Assembly: GCF_041146795.1 (NCBI RefSeq)
Contig: NC_135175.1
Coordinates: 32,550,136 to 32,614,135 of the forward strand
Length of the DNA stretch: 64,000 nucleotides
Source: Maylandia zebra
Taxonomy: Eukaryota > Chordata > Actinopteri > Cichliformes > Cichlidae
Direction of reading: 5' to 3'
This document shows positions 10,022 through 19,376 of the stretch, piece by piece (position 1 is the stretch's first letter; every line of letters begins with the position of its first letter). The translations under genes were made by a program, and so were the position numbers. Under the pieces are notes generated by a model, which worked only from the letters and a program-made list of their open reading frames with translations, made no database searches and had not been told where the DNA came from.

Positions 10022-12735
10022 CTACAGGTCTAATATAGGTTCAGGGGGTCGACAATGCAGGCTAGACAGTTCAGGGGGCCGACCATGTAACCAGCGGTGA
10101 CGGCAAAGCAGGTCCAAATGCCAACCGCGTGGGATGCAGCGGCAGGCCCAGACCTGCAGACCGTTGGGCAGTTTTGCAGGTGCTGGGGGCAATGTACGGG
10201 GCTTGGCAGAGGCAGGACCAGGTGATGCAGGAGCAGGCAGCGCCCTGACCACTGGCGGAATGGCAGCCACAGGCGGTGGAACTGGTGATAGTGGCACTGC
10301 CGGCATAGGTACTGCTGATGGTAGAGTATGAGGTGGCTGAATGAATTCAGAGCCATCAGCGGACACAAGGATGTGCTGGAGCGGTTCTCCTGAACCTGAA
10401 CTGGAAGATGTGAATAAACATTGGGCATGCGTGGAACTGCTCTGGGGTTGGAAGTCTGTGATTGGACCTTGGAGTGTCCATCCTAAGTGGGTTTTGACTG
10501 CTGCAGGAGATCCAAATGGTCCATGTCTAACTGGTGCAATAGGCGTAATAAGGTGGGTATGATCAGAGCCTATGAGCAGTAGTGGAACTGCTTTGTTAAT
10601 GAAGGTTAATGGGATACCTTGAAGATGCTTGTATCTCCGTTGAAGAGAGGATACGGGGTAGGTGTGGTCTGAAAGTGCTAAGTGACTTGTAGCGAAGGCA
10701 TTATTAATTGTGTAAGTTTTCTCTGGATGTGCGATGGGAGAAATCTGGAAACTTACAGAAGACCCTTGAATAGTTTCAACTTCTTGATGGACAGTTCTGA
10801 GTGATAATTTTTCAGCTTTCCCAGTTAGGTGGAGATGCTTAGCTGCAGATGTCAGAAGCATGGTACGTTGGGAGCCATCGTCAAGTATTGCATATGTTTC
10901 CAGGGTTCTTTTGCCATTACGCAGGAGCACTTTCACAACCTTTAATAGTACACTAGGGCGATCGCTAGGTCTATCAAAGTACAGTGTCCTCACTACAGGA
11001 TTAGTTTCAGTTCTAGGTCTCTGATTCACCTCACATAGGATCTGTAGATGTCTTTCCATGCAGGTGGCACATGCTTTCCTCAGATCACACTTCGCAGCCT
11101 GATGAGTTCTAGCACAACGCCAGCACCGTTTGTTTCTCTTTATCCACTTTATTTTCTCATCCTTTGTCTTCTGAATAAACCCAGGACACTTACTAATGTG
11201 ATGTTCTGGTGAGCAGCAATATGCACATGTAGCCTTAGTTGTCATGATCGGCTGTGTTGCATGTACGGAATCATCAGATGTATTTGCTTCATGTAATATT
11301 GTTGTAAGTGGAGAAGCGTACTTACGGGCAGGTCGTGTCTGGTTGAAGGATGGAACAGGACTGGCCTTCTTTGGTTGACACCTGCATTCCATTTGCAACC
11401 AGGATGAGAACAAAGGCAAGGTATACGTCATTTCTCCCTGTTCCCTGTAAACATGCCGTTTGAAGCGACTGAAATGCTCTGCAGGCAACTTCACTAACAA
11501 GCGATCGACATGGGAGCCACAGTCTAGTTCTGCACGTCCTTGTTCTCCCATAGTGCTAAGCAACCCAACTAAAGCCTGTACTCGAAGAGCAAAATTATCA
11601 AGGCTCTGACCATCACCTGCTCTGATAGGAGGCAGTTCCAGTATATTCTTTAGCTCTTTCAATGCCAGCTGTCTTGGTTGCCCATAACGCTCATCAAGGG
11701 CTTTGATAGCTTGAGTGTATGGGTCAGGAGCGTAGGAAAAGGCAAGAGCTAATCGTTTAGCTTGGTCTACTTTGAGGTGATCAAGAAGGACATGATATTT
11801 GAAGTGCTCTGTCTCATGAGGATCAAGAAGGTTTGTAAGGGCCATCCGTAACATCCTGTATTGCATTTCGTCTTCTCTACTAAGGTCTGGAAAGAAGGAC
11901 CCTCAAGTTTATACACATGTGTTCTGGTGCTAACAGGGTGACTAGAACTAGCAGTAATGGGTACCGAAGGTTTTTGTGCATGCAAACCATCAGATGTAGC
12001 TGGTTGCTGCTTTACAGGAGGGTGCTGCCTTGGTTCTGGAATGCAAACGAGAGGTTGAGCGGGGTCTTCATCTAGAGGAACAGCAGGTTGAACACATGAA
12101 ATCTGGTGGGGACCTTGCAGTGGCGTGGCCAGGAAATTAAAAGGAGTCTCATCTGGTGTAGGAAAAACTGGTCTAGGCAAACCACTTGAAGGAACTGCAG
12201 CATCTAATATTGTTGAATTAGGGAAAGGAGGGCTAGCAGCCAGAACTGCACCAGAGTGACGGCTAACCTGGGGGGGCTGAGAGGGTGATTGACATGTTGC
12301 TGGATCAATCACTGGGAACTGCTCATGTTGCTGATGTGTTTGGGGAATGGCTTGTAAACCGCAAACAGAAGATTTGCTTTCATCAGAGACAGTGTGAATT
12401 GAAGATCTGGAGGAACTGCGAGAATGGGGAGGAGATAACTGAAGCATGAGTTGCCTAATCTCCCTCATTGTCATCAGGAGTTCCCTCATCACCTCATCTT
12501 GATTGGTGGGTAAAGGAGCAAGTGATGTCTCTGGTAGACTTCCTGACTCCCCATCAGGATCCTGCAGCCCATGTGTGTCTGTGTCATTATGCTGGCATTC
12601 TGTTTGACTCTCTGTATCACATCGAGCACTTCTACTTCCAGGATACTGAACGTCATACTGCTGCAGGTGGGCAGGAGGTCGACTATCACGACCAGAATGT
12701 CTCAAATCTTCAGTCAATGGCTGCTGTGAATCCAT
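10022..12735 (-). pseudogene. BEL-like gag-protease polyprotein, frameshifted
   Basis: Minus-strand ATG at 12735 (M-D-S-Q-Q-P) opens a low-complexity N-terminal region. Near 11890 the reading shifts to the frame that continues to 10022. That frame shows the DUF1759-like gag core (L-L-D-H-L-K, P-Y-T-Q-A-I, Y-G-Q-P-R-Q-L), two zinc-knuckle clusters (C-A-Y-C-C-S-P-E-H-H-I-S-K-C; C-W-R-C-A-R-T-H-Q-A-A-K-C) and a retropepsin-like domain with A-I-L-D-D-G-S-Q. After about residue 480 the protein becomes a Pro/Ala-rich tail unrelated to pol, then stops. The family normally continues with RT, RNase H and integrase, so about 3-4 kb of pol has been replaced or deleted. I see no slippery heptamer at the shift, so I read it as an indel. 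Confidence 0.8.
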
Positions 12736-12750
12736 GACGCTGACGCTACT

Positions 12751-12766
12751 CCGGCTCGGAGGACCA
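12751..12766 (-). promoter_or_regulatory. Primer-binding site, probably tRNA-Tyr
   Basis: Directly next to the 5' LTR, the plus strand reads CCGGCTCGGAGGACCA. This is what a tRNA 3' end would look like: CCA followed inward by GAGG/CTCGG. From memory, the eukaryotic tRNA-Tyr acceptor end is CCGGCTCGAAGGACCA, one mismatch away. It would prime minus-strand DNA synthesis. Confidence 0.6.
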
Positions 12767-13170
12767 TGTTTTGGAGGAAGGTTGGTTCAGGGTTTCAGTA
12801 GTCGTCATCATGGGCTCATCCGATTAGAATGAAAATAAGCAGTCATTAATCTTTGCAGGTTTTGTTGTTTTATTGTATAACGGATAAAGGAAAGAAAGAC
12901 ACACATGGACTGCTCTCTCTAAAAAGGACAAAGTATGATTTAAGTAACTCATAATGATACATGAACTCAGGAGACTCAAAGAGAAACTCACCTCAGCTGC
13001 CGCCCCATGTGGGAGTGAAGAAAGAGTGAGGGGTAGGTGAGTGCAGTCCTTATATAACGAGTGACAGGTGAGTGCAATTAAGGCCAAGCACCACACCCAA
13101 TCAAAGGTGAGGAAAAGAAACAAGGTGCATCTGGTGAAGTGAATGTGCTGAAAGGTGAGCCTTTACAACA
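12767..13170 (-). repeat. 5' LTR of the BEL-like element
   Basis: Partner of 9530-9935; the short TATATAA at about 13053 could be its promoter. GTTAT target duplication follows at 13171-13175. Confidence 0.9.
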
Positions 13171-13450
13171 GTTATGCTCAGGATATGTCAGCCAATTACT
13201 GGAAATGACTTTTGGTTAAACTTTCAGCAAGGAATTTGCATTTGCACTGTTACATTTTTATAAAGCTTTAATGTACATAAAAACCAGCTTCTTGTTTAAG
13301 TGAAAATAAATGGAAGGTTGTCTTTTTGCGCTAGTAATGTTGTGGAGTTGTATTTTGTCTCGCATCAATTATATCGTCAGTTATATCGTTAGCGCAAATT
13401 TTCAAATATATATCGTGATAAATATTTTTGGCCATATCGCCCTGCTCTAA
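13171..13450. other. Right part of the hAT shell
   Basis: AT-rich sequence ending in ATATCGCCCTGCTCTAA, the degenerate right terminus of the shell, next to the 8-bp duplication CTCCTGCT. No gene. Confidence 0.5.
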
Positions 13451-13652
13451 CTCCTGCTGTACACAGTTATTAATGCTAGCATGCTAACACACTCAGAAAA
13501 GTAATAAATGTTTACCAAGTCTATACTTTTATGTTTCCTATTATATATTTCTATCATTTTGTCATTTTTCAATATTAATAATTACAATGTAACATTTAAA
13601 AGTTGATTCAGTGAAGGAAAATATTTTACTTTTGCTCCCTACATGAGAAAAT

Positions 13653-13984
13653 GATAAATGGTAAATGGCCTGTATTTATATAGCGCTTTACTAGTCCCTA
13701 AGGACCCCAAAGCGCTTTACATATCCAGTCATCCACCCATTCACACACACATTCACACACTGGTGATGGCAAGCTACATTGTAGCCACAGCCACCCTGGG
13801 GCGCACTGACAGAGGCGAGGCTGCCGGACACTGGCGCCACCGGGCCCTCTGACCACCACCAGTAGGCAACGGGTGAAGTGTCTTGCCCAAGGACACAACG
13901 ACCGAGACTGTCCAAGCCGGGGCTCGAACTGGCAACCTTCCAATTACAAGGCGAACTTCCAACTCTTGAGCCACGATCGCCCTA
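13653..13984 (-). mobile_element. tRNA-derived SINE
   Basis: Read on the minus strand the unit begins GGGCGATCGTGGCTCAAGAG, with a box A-like TGGCTCAAGAGTTGG and a box B-like AGTTCGAGCCCC about 35 nt later. These are the split RNA polymerase III promoter. It ends in CGCTATATAAATACAGGCC followed by a short tail. Seven bases, AGAAAAT, occur on both sides (13646-13652; 13985-13991), and copies B and C lack it (28365 and 57661 regions), so it inserted in copy A only. Confidence 0.8.
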
Positions 13985-14156
13985 AGAAAATTGTGGCTCA
14001 GAACAAGAAAATTGTATTTTGTACTCTTTACATTTGCAAAACAGATGTGTTACTTTTAAGGCATCTGAGGGGTTTATTTCATCACTGCAGGCATCAAACA
14101 TCAAACAAACTTGAGAAACGGGAAAAGTAACACGTGAAAGACAATCCTGATCGTGT

Positions 14157-14560
14157 ACTAATCACCAGGGTATGAAACATAAAAAGAGATGAAAGAGGCA
14201 AAACTGTGAGTCATAGTCAGGAGTTAAAGTGAGACGTTGTTCTTCTTTCTTTTTTGCACAGCACCTGAACAAACAGGTAATTTCAAATGCAGCGTTTCTA
14301 TCAACAAACATCAGCAAACACACAAACTGTTTGTGTGCAGTTTGTCTCACAGTGTGTTGTTGGCTAAAGGTCCAGCTGCTGCACATCACAGGGAGAGAAA
14401 AGAAAGAGAGCTAACTTCACTCAGAGATGGAGAAAGATAAGACACACAGGACAGGAGAGGAAGAAGAGAGGTTAGATTTAAAGGGAAGGACTGCTCAGTG
14501 GGATTCGGTCAACTGGAGATTAAAGCTTACATGTAAGTCCTCATGTGTTGAAATCAGATA
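14157..14560 (+). other. Conserved intronic block with plus-strand ATG frame (copy A)
   Basis: This block is present in all three copies (14157-14560, 28526-28920, 57819-58220). On the plus strand it has a polypyrimidine-CACAG, then an ATG at 14427 reading M-E-K-D-K-T-H-R-T-G-E-E-E-E-R, and a donor-like ACAT|GTAAGT at about 14530. The reading resembles the N-terminus of some fish zinc-finger proteins, but no fingers follow on this strand. In copy B the ATG is ACG. I treat it as a relic of an opposite-strand first exon or as chance; no function is claimed. Confidence 0.3.
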
Positions 14561-14746
14561 TTGGGTCTGTACATGTGACATTGTGTTTTTTCATAAACTG
14601 AAAGATGCTGCAAAACAATCTGAGGCAGATTATTTAGTGAAGTGATTGTATATATAATAATATACAACACAGTCATATAACAGGTTGGGAGGATGAGAGT
14701 TTTAGACGTGACTGATTATTTGGTGAAACTGTGATATTTTCCTCAC

Positions 14747-14852
14747 CTCCTGTGTTGAGCTCATTGTTTCCTCTGTAGTGACTCAGCTGAGTCCAGATGG
14801 CTGAAAATGTTCCTCTGCTGCTCCGTCAGACTCTTCTCCTCCTGCTGATCAG
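14747..14852 (-). CDS. Zinc-finger gene copy A, start exon
   Basis: The exon is bounded by an acceptor TTTTGTGTCCCAG (just above 14852) and a donor GAG|GTGAGG (14746). The start codon is at 14764-14762 and encodes M-S-S-T-Q-E, joining in phase 0 to D-Q-H-G-A-R-S at 1848. An in-frame TGA lies upstream in the same exon, so this ATG is the first usable one; the rest of the exon is 5' UTR. The short M-S-S-T-Q start is typical of a large family of teleost C2H2 genes. The intron to the next exon is about 12.9 kb because of the nested insertion. Confidence 0.75.
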
Positions 14853-15376
14853 CTGGGACACAAAACAGATCTTTGTTAGGCTCCACACTGCACTGAAGAG
14901 TCAAAGTGTCTCATATGTTCATCTGACAACACAAAGTACAAATTTCACTCTGATTGCTTGTAGAAATCTTGTGAGACGTGTTGTGCTGCAAAGTGAGGAA
15001 ACTCTCTCACTCACTTATACTTCAGGAGGAACTTTGTGACATTGGCTCTAATATTCTAAGCAGCCCTTTACTATGACAGGGCCAGAAAGTCCTATTTGAA
15101 GGTTTGGGAGAAGGACCATGTTAAAGGTGGATTGGGGTTTATACACTTTGTTATGATACAGGTAAGGCTGTAAGAGCCTGAGAAGGTGTCCTGAATGAAC
15201 CTCTAAAACCAGTTTTCAGCTAACGACTCTGCTTCAGTCTGGAAAACAGCAACTACAAGTTTAAAGACTCCATCAACAATTCACACCCAGCAACAGCCTG
15301 AACAGCTCCTCCTGTGGTTTCCACAAACAGGGACAGACCTGTTACTCCCCCACCCCACAGTTTCCACACCTTCAGC

Positions 15377-16119
15377 TAGGGCTGCACGATTAATCGTTAG
15401 AAAATCGCGATCTCGATTCATACTTATGTGCGATCTAATTTCCAAACGACAAAGATTAAAAAAAGAAAAAAAGAAAGAAAAAAGGACGACGATTGTACCG
15501 CATTTTGATCCGGGACGTACTCTGCATGAAAACAAGCGCTCACTCTTCCTGCTCAACAAATGACAAGGGCGGAGCCTTATACCACGTGATACAGAAGCTG
15601 TGCCGTGTGATGCTAAAATTAGCAGGGACAAAACAACGGAGAGCACGTCAGGGATGACGAGAAAGTGACAGGAGAAAATCTGTCCCGGTCAACCACCCAA
15701 ACATCAATAACGGGAACCTTATACAGCGCTTCCCTATACCCGTCGAACTCCCGCAGGCACAAAGAAATTACGGAGGCTATTACTTATCACCTGACCAAAG
15801 ATATGGCTCCCATCAACACTGTGCAAAACGAGGGATTTAGGAAAATGATCAACACCCTAGACAAACGCTACACGGTGCCGTCCCGCAACCATTTTTCTAT
15901 TGTTGCACTACCTGCTCTATACACGCAGCGTCGAGCAACGGTGGAGACGGAATTCCATTTGTTGTTTTTATGTTCAGTCTCAACTGTTACGAAGTTGATG
16001 TGCAGTTAATAAGCGCAATAAAAATTTATACTGGAAAAGAAAATCGTGAGAGAATCGTGATCTCAATTCTAAGCCAAAAAAATCGTGATTCTCATTTTAT
16101 GCAAAATCGTGCAGCCCTA
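15377..16119 (+). mobile_element. hAT element, internally deleted (743 bp)
   Basis: Ends are TAGGGCTGCACGAT... and ...ATCGTGCAGCCCTA, a clean terminal inverted repeat. The 8-mer CCTTCAGC is duplicated on both sides (15369-15376; 16120-16127). Copies B (33937) and C (59536) keep the single site. Interior ORF 15665-16009 is a transposase remnant. Confidence 0.9.
15665..16009 (+). pseudogene. hAT transposase fragment
   Basis: The frame contains I-T-Y-H-L-T-K-D-M-A-P-I-N-T-V followed by G-F-R-K-M-I-N-T-L-D-K-R-Y and V-P-S-R-N-H-F. This is the block that precedes the catalytic domain in ZBED-type hAT transposases, and it parallels 29720-29815 in the larger hAT element. The catalytic and dimerisation domains are missing. 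The first residues and last 20 residues are not family sequence. Confidence 0.7.
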
Positions 16120-16159
16120 CCTTCAGCCCCCCAGTCCCACCACCTCCACCATTCCCCAA

Positions 16160-16520
16160 ACTTTGATTATTTTCATCTAGACGTAGTTTTTTGTGGGAGA
16201 AACATTTCGTCACTCATCCAAGTGACTTCTTCAGTTTCAGCTGACTGCAGCTTTCCTCAATCTTCAACAGAGCATTTGCATAATGACTGAAACGAGCACC
16301 ACTGAAGGAACAATGGGCTGGGAGGTCAGTTATTGAGCATTAATATGCAAATTCTCATGAACATTGATCAACAACCTCTGATCAAATGCTGTGATTGCAG
16401 CGACTCCCCAACTCTCTGAATGGTACTCATGGCCATTGATCAGCGGTCTTTGATTAATGAGCTTTGATCAGTGGTTTCAGTGCTTTCCTTCCTGCTTTGA
16501 CTGCAGCTGTGTTTGACACA
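16160..16520. repeat. Penelope-like element fragment in ancestral unit (copy A)
   Basis: The stretch from GTGGGAGAAACATTTCGTCA through GCACCACTGAAGGAACAATG to the TTGATCA-rich part is a widespread fish repeat that I associate with Penelope-like elements. The same stretch lies at the matching place in copies B (33990) and C (59690), so it predates the triplication. No coding frame remains. The family label is from memory and moderate. Confidence 0.4.
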
Positions 16521-17063
16521 GGAAGACATTATTACATTCTTCACACTCTCCTGCACATTAACCACCACAATATATTTTATTCTCTGTGCTTTCAAATATG
16601 AACACTGTTTACTTTCATCTCTGTTTCATTAGTTTTTGTTAACATCTTCCTGTGCATCACTTTACAGCAGCCACACTCATTAAAATGAGACTTTGTAGGA
16701 GTTCACTTCCTCTCATGTGTTCATCCACAGCAGCTGGACAATAAAGTTTATTGTGACCCTGATACTGCAGCAGATCGCTCTCATCCATTTCCTGTTATCA
16801 CTTCAAATAGAAATGAGGCTGTAGAGGTTTGGTGCAGGCAGAAAAACAGCTGCAGGGACAATGAAAAGACTTTTCTGCTCCAACTTCTCCCAGCATGCTG
16901 AGCTAATGATTAGTTGGTGTTTTTCTCCAAACACTCTCTCACTCTTCTCTCAACGTGTTCACAATAAACTGTGAACAGACACCGAGGAGAGCAGCAGAAG
17001 ACCTCATTCAGGAGCTAAACTCAACATGAACTGAACTCACAGTAAAGTTAGCTCGGTGCTTAC

Positions 17064-17160
17064 CTTTAGATGAGCCCACAAACCGAGAGAAACTCCGCGA
17101 TGAAGCTGCAACTCTTTCCAAACACAGGAAACAGATCAGGGAGCAGAGACCCACGTGGTT
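17064..17160 (-). other. Candidate 5' UTR exon of zinc-finger copy A
   Basis: On the minus strand a good donor, CTAAAG|GTAAGC (intron begins 17063), ends a conserved GC-balanced segment that is kept in all three copies (34886 and 61479). It sits about 2.2 kb upstream of the start exon. No ATG frame continues through it, so it would be non-coding. The transcription start is not visible; the upstream limit is a guess. Confidence 0.4.
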
Positions 17161-17750
17161 CACGCTGATCTCAGCTACGATCCAGGAGACAAGGGTGGGC
17201 AGATCGATGCAGATATCGATCCAAACGGTCGTTTAGTTTGTTTTATCATCTAAATTCACTCTTTTACTTGCTTTGGATGGAAAAAATAGCTCCGTCTGTC
17301 ATCCCGGAGGGTGCTTCGTCTTCTTTACATCGTTTATTGGCGGTTGTCAAACAACAAAATTGTGCTTTTCCGCCACCTACTGGTGTGGAGTTTGAACTGG
17401 CACGTCGACCCTCAAATGCACACAAACAATTTACTGTGTTATAAAAACTGGAATAAGGCCCGATAACCTTACAATAAGATCCAGTTTCAGTTTAATGTTT
17501 ATGTTTTGGATCAGTCGCCCTCTCACAGTGTAATATTTCCTCTTCTGTTTGATCGCCCAAAGACGTGGTGGAGAATATGCCATGAAAATCATTTGTTTGA
17601 AGCCAGCTCACCTCCTGCAACCAGAATACGTGCTTCTTTTGCAGTTCAGACTACTTCTGACATTTCTGTGGAGGAACACCAAAGTAACTGCTAAACCCTC
17701 CTGGGTCCAAGTATAATTTGCCATTTTTGACTGCTTTTGATTTTTCCTCT
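17161..17750. other. Upstream flank of copy A, no gene seen
   Basis: Contains a palindromic-looking GATCGATGCAGATATCGATC stretch conserved in all three copies just upstream of the candidate first exon; it could belong to a promoter. Nothing else is recognisable. Confidence 0.35.
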
Positions 17751-17751
17751 A

Positions 17752-17797
<46 letters not shown>

Positions 17798-17799
17798 AT
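17751..17799. repeat. (ATT)n microsatellite
   Basis: Uninterrupted TTA/ATT trinucleotide run. The paralogous run in copy C lies at about 63172-63214 and differs in length. Confidence 0.95.
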
Positions 17800-18289
17800 A
17801 AAAACAGTTTATCTCGCCTTGTTTGGTATAATCTTTTCAGCACAACCTCAAATATCTGAAATTTGAGTTATTTTTTACATTTCGGCATACTATATTAGCA
17901 CAATTTATCTAAGTTCAAGCAAAAATTCAAACTCAGAGTAGAAAAAAGTTATGTTTTTTACTGTGAAACCCATAAAAATGTTTGAAGAATCATTTTCATA
18001 ACTTGAAATGCAAATACAAAATTGTACATTTCTAAAAATTCTGCACATGTTTTGGAAACAACAGTTATCTGGTACTATTCGCTTAAAAATGCAGCCAATC
18101 CCTCAGGTGTTTTTATATAACAATTTAAATGTATTTACAGAACAAATAGGTGTTCTGGATCAAATAAGAAGGCACACAAATTATTTGTGCCAGTCCAAAA
18201 AAATAGTTTGTGTTCAGTATAAGACAGAAGAAACACCACAGGCCTAAACCCTGCAGGTCTGACAGCAGGAGGTGGATCAGTCCAGTTTT
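17800..18289. other. Copy A distal flank, no gene seen
   Basis: Aligns by eye to 63215-63630 in copy C with one small deletion there. The last 100 bases, up to GTGGATCAGTCCAG, may already be LINE 5' UTR, because LINE coding sequence starts right after it in both copies. Confidence 0.4.
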
Positions 18290-18370
18290 TCATGTGGGAA
18301 CAGCGTTTACACTGGAATCTGCCTCTGATGGCTTTGATGGAGCAAAGACGCTTGAAGAGCGTCTCTCAGC

Positions 18371-19068
18371 ATGGGCCCGAAAAAAGTTCTGTCAGCTGAG
18401 GAAGGCGACGATATTAAGAAGCTGCTGGAGTTTATGACAGAGGAGATTTCTGCTGTCAAACTGCAGCAGAAAGCCATCCTGGACCTGGTCGAGGAAGTTA
18501 AGGCTCTCCGCATACAGAACGCAGAGAAGGATCGGCGGCTGGCGTACCCGGAGAACAGAGTGGTGGATTTGGAGCAGTACACCCGGATGAACGATGTCAT
18601 CATTATGGGGCTTCACATCAAACCCTGGTCAAACGCCCGGGGGGGTCACAGCTGACAATGTAGGAGGGCCAGGAGAGAAAGATGTCAACTCCACGGAGCT
18701 TCAAGTGGTTACCTGTCTACGGTCCAAATGTGTGGAAGTGGATTATAACAATAATTGAGGCTTGCCACCCTCTACCCTGAAAAAATGACGGTGACAAACT
18801 AGCCATCATTGTGAGATTTGCTAACACAAAACACAAAACAGCACTGTTAAAACAAGGAAAGAAACTGAAAGGAGCCGATGTCTTCATGAATGAACATCTG
18901 ATAAAAAGAAATGCGGACATTGCCAGGAAAGCACGTTACTTGAAGAAACAGGGAAAAATTCAGAGTACATGGACCAGCAACTGTAAAGTATTCATTAAAC
19001 TCAATGGAACACCGGAACAAGCCAAAGTGTTGGTCAACAGAAATATGGAGGAGCTGGACAAATACTGA
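18371..19068 (+). pseudogene. LINE ORF1 remnant (same family as 5182)
   Basis: ATG 18371 reads M-G-P-K-K-V-L-S-A-E-E, then the coiled coil with L-E-F-M-T-E-E-I-S and D-L-E-Q-Y-T-R-M-N-D. The frame ends at 18655. The C-terminal block resumes in another frame at 18811 (N-E-H-L-I-K-R-N-A-D-I-A-R) and stops at 19066-19068. Two or more indels separate them. No ORF2 follows; sequence changes to unrelated DNA. Confidence 0.8.
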
Positions 19069-19325
19069 GGTTCAACTTACACTGGAGGTATGAATACACA
19101 TGTGACGTGACACACAACACAACACATGGCACAGTCTCGGCGTAGTGTTTTATCACAAGCACACCCTTGTGAAGGTTTGTTTGATGTTTGGTAAGCTTCC
19201 TGCCCTTTGTATGACTTCACTGTGTTGTGTATGGTGAACCAGTAGAGGAATTGAACCATATATTGGGTGTGGGGGAGATTATGACTAAGGATGTTGTTAG
19301 AAACATTTAGACACGCACACAGAGA

Positions 19326-19326
<1 letters not shown>

Positions 19327-19376
<50 letters not shown>
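19327..19376. repeat. (CA)n microsatellite
   Basis: Pure dinucleotide run of about 25 units. Confidence 0.95.

Larger units (their letters stand above)
9530..13170 (-). mobile_element. BEL/Pao-like LTR element with pol deleted
   Basis: Two near-identical direct repeats (9530-9935, 406 bp; 12767-13170, 404 bp) both begin TGTTTTGG and end TTACAACA on the plus strand. The same five bases, GTTAT, lie outside each end (9525-9529; 13171-13175), so both termini are intact. The interior reads on the minus strand: primer-binding site, gag, zinc knuckle and aspartic protease, with no reverse transcriptase, RNase H or integrase before the other LTR. It is therefore a non-autonomous derivative that could only have moved in trans. 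LTR similarity is very high by eye (mainly a 2-base indel), suggesting recent insertion. Confidence 0.9.
2080..13450. mobile_element. hAT-type shell with nested insertions in the copy A intron
   Basis: The zinc-finger intron is continuous in copies B and C at ...CCCTCCTGCTGTACAC.... In copy A the 8-mer CTCCTGCT occurs at 2072-2079 and again at 13451-13458, with 11.4 kb between. The inserted ends (AGGGCTGAGCCATAT on the left; the reverse of TTAGAGCAGGGCGATATGG on the right) resemble the imperfect TIRs of fish hAT elements, and a BED-finger remnant lies inside at about 4055-4131. The shell is broken up by a pogo element (2097-3866), a LINE within a second pogo fragment (about 4700-9460), and an LTR element (9530-13170). 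The 8-bp duplication plus two empty paralogous sites make the insertion call strong; the exact shell family is inferred. Confidence 0.7.

Noticed and set aside
11866..11920. Programmed -1 frameshift between the two gag frames
   Set aside because: No X-XXY-YYZ heptamer or obvious downstream stem; related elements use one frame, so an indel is more likely.
13906..13984. tRNA gene
   Set aside because: Box A and box B are present but the cloverleaf is not intact and the unit continues into a SINE body and tail with target duplications.
14797..15039. 80-codon plus-strand frame M-A-E-N-V-P-L-L, identical in three copies (also 32712, 58961)
   Set aside because: It is antisense to the zinc-finger start exon and its identity follows from near-identical DNA in the three copies. 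It has no domain and no codon-level sign of selection that I can see.
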